Source of the DNA: Oceanospirillum sp048270425
GTDB lineage: Bacteria; Pseudomonadota; Gammaproteobacteria; Pseudomonadales; Halomonadaceae
Reading direction: 5' to 3'
Length of the DNA: 64,000 nucleotides
Assembly: GCA_048270425.1 (NCBI GenBank)
Contig: JBLWSY010000018.1
Span: forward strand, 1-64,000
Shown here: in pieces, positions 63,604-64,000 of the stretch
How the letters are laid out: each line of letters starts with the position of its first letter
How positions within the stretch are numbered: position 1 is the first letter of the stretch
Notes under the pieces: generated by a model
Seen by the model: only the letters and a program-made list of their open reading frames with translations
Told to the model about the DNA's origin: nothing
Database searches by the model: none
Program-made: the position numbers and the translations under genes

Positions 63604-64000
63604 ATCATTCAATTAAGCTGTCCGACCTTGCAAGTAAATTAAATTATTCTTGGCAAGGTGTGGATATAGATATCACTGGGGTTGCACCGATTGATACGGT
63701 CTCTTTTACTGAGCTCACATTTTGTAAAACGCCTCCAGAAGCTCTTTCGGGTGTAGCCTTAGTTTCTCAAGTTGAGCCTGACAGCAATCAGTTATCTGTC
63801 AATGGTTTTATAGTTACTGACAACCCAAGGCTTTTATTTATTAAGTTGCTTGTTTTTCTAGACGAAGAAATTGGGTTTTCAACTTGGGATCAGCCATCTG
63901 TTATCGATCCCAGTGCGCAGCTTGGACAAAACGTAGTTATTGAAAGTGGCTGCGAGATCGGAGCAAACACCATCATTGAGCCTAACGTTGTGATCCACGC
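63588..64000 (+). CDS. LpxD-like N-acyltransferase, cut by the window edge
   Basis: The frame from ATG 63588 runs past the window end (137 complete codons visible). The first about 100 residues resemble the uridine-binding domain of LpxD (I-T-G-V-A-P-I-D, L-T-F, A-L-V-S) and the visible hexapeptide repeats (I-D-P-S-A-Q-L-G-Q-N-V-V-I-E-S-G-C-E-I-G-A-N-T) start the beta-helix. It overlaps the PIG-L gene by 16 bases. The location suggests an O-antigen sugar acyltransferase rather than the lipid A enzyme. Confidence 0.8.
   Translation, partial: MGYKLNHSIKLSDLASKLNYSWQGVDIDITGVAPIDTVSFTELTFCKTPPEALSGVALVSQVEPDSNQLSVNGFIVTDNPRLLFIKLLVFLDEEIGFSTWDQPSVIDPSAQLGQNVVIESGCEIGANTIIEPNVVIH

Overview
The window looks like the chromosome of a marine gammaproteobacterium of the Oceanospirillales type (Amphritea, Neptunomonas or Marinobacterium-like; this is a judgement from gene content and order, not a database result). 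Evidence: the order recX-alaS-lysC-csrA-tRNA-Ser(GCU)-tRNA-Arg(ACG) array, mutS-fdxA next to CsrB/RsmZ-type sRNAs as in pseudomonads, a Na+-pumping oxaloacetate decarboxylase (oadGAB), and the mtnBDC and ampDE pairs. A 10-base run of N at 26639-26648 shows this is a scaffolded draft assembly.

Layout. 1-3.5 kb: a NERD-domain gene and parC. 3.6-4.7 kb: two tandem CsrB/RsmZ-like decoy RNAs, each with a GacA/UvrY box about 188 bp upstream of its start. 4.7-7.7 kb: mutS-fdxA. 7.8-10.2 kb: katG behind an OxyR-like site. 10.2-17.2 kb: a large secreted Sel1-repeat protein, a periplasmic solute-binding protein, pncC (cinA-like), a lipoprotein and topB. 17.4-21.4 kb: LexA-controlled recA, an oppositely oriented DUF3137-lemA pair, recX. 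21.7-26.9 kb: alaS, lysC, csrA and tRNA genes. 27-32.9 kb: dusC, oadGAB, an HD-GYP gene. 33.1-36.1 kb: a three-gene operon with 4-base overlaps that encodes a ZorA/ZorB-like ion-driven motor plus an unrecognised Cys-rich protein. 36.1-45.3 kb: osmC, a tRNA with CAU anticodon, rfaH, a cold-shock gene, trmO, mtnBDC, DUF523, a LysE/RhtB exporter, nadC, ampDE.

45.4-46.7 kb is a junction: a beta-CASP metallo-beta-lactamase gene broken by an internal deletion, then a 72-bp tandem repeat. From 46.8 kb to the end runs a co-directional surface-polysaccharide (O-antigen/capsule) locus. It starts with a perfect ops element (the RfaH recruitment site) and contains wbpA-wbpB-wbpD-wbpE, an acyltransferase fossil, a Wzx-like flippase, two AsnB-type amidotransferases, a formyltransferase, a GNAT/FemAB-like protein, a polysaccharide deacetylase, a Wzy-like polymerase, two GT4 glycosyltransferases, a PIG-L deacetylase and a truncated LpxD-like acyltransferase. 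From about 51 kb the DNA is clearly more A+T-rich, as expected of a transferred serotype cassette.

Two regulatory circuits have several parts inside the window: CsrA together with its two probable decoy RNAs, and RfaH together with an ops element in front of the polysaccharide operon. The best candidate for an undescribed system is the ZorAB-like operon at 33135-36117, which lacks every known Zorya effector (zorC, zorD, zorE) and carries a different small protein in that place.
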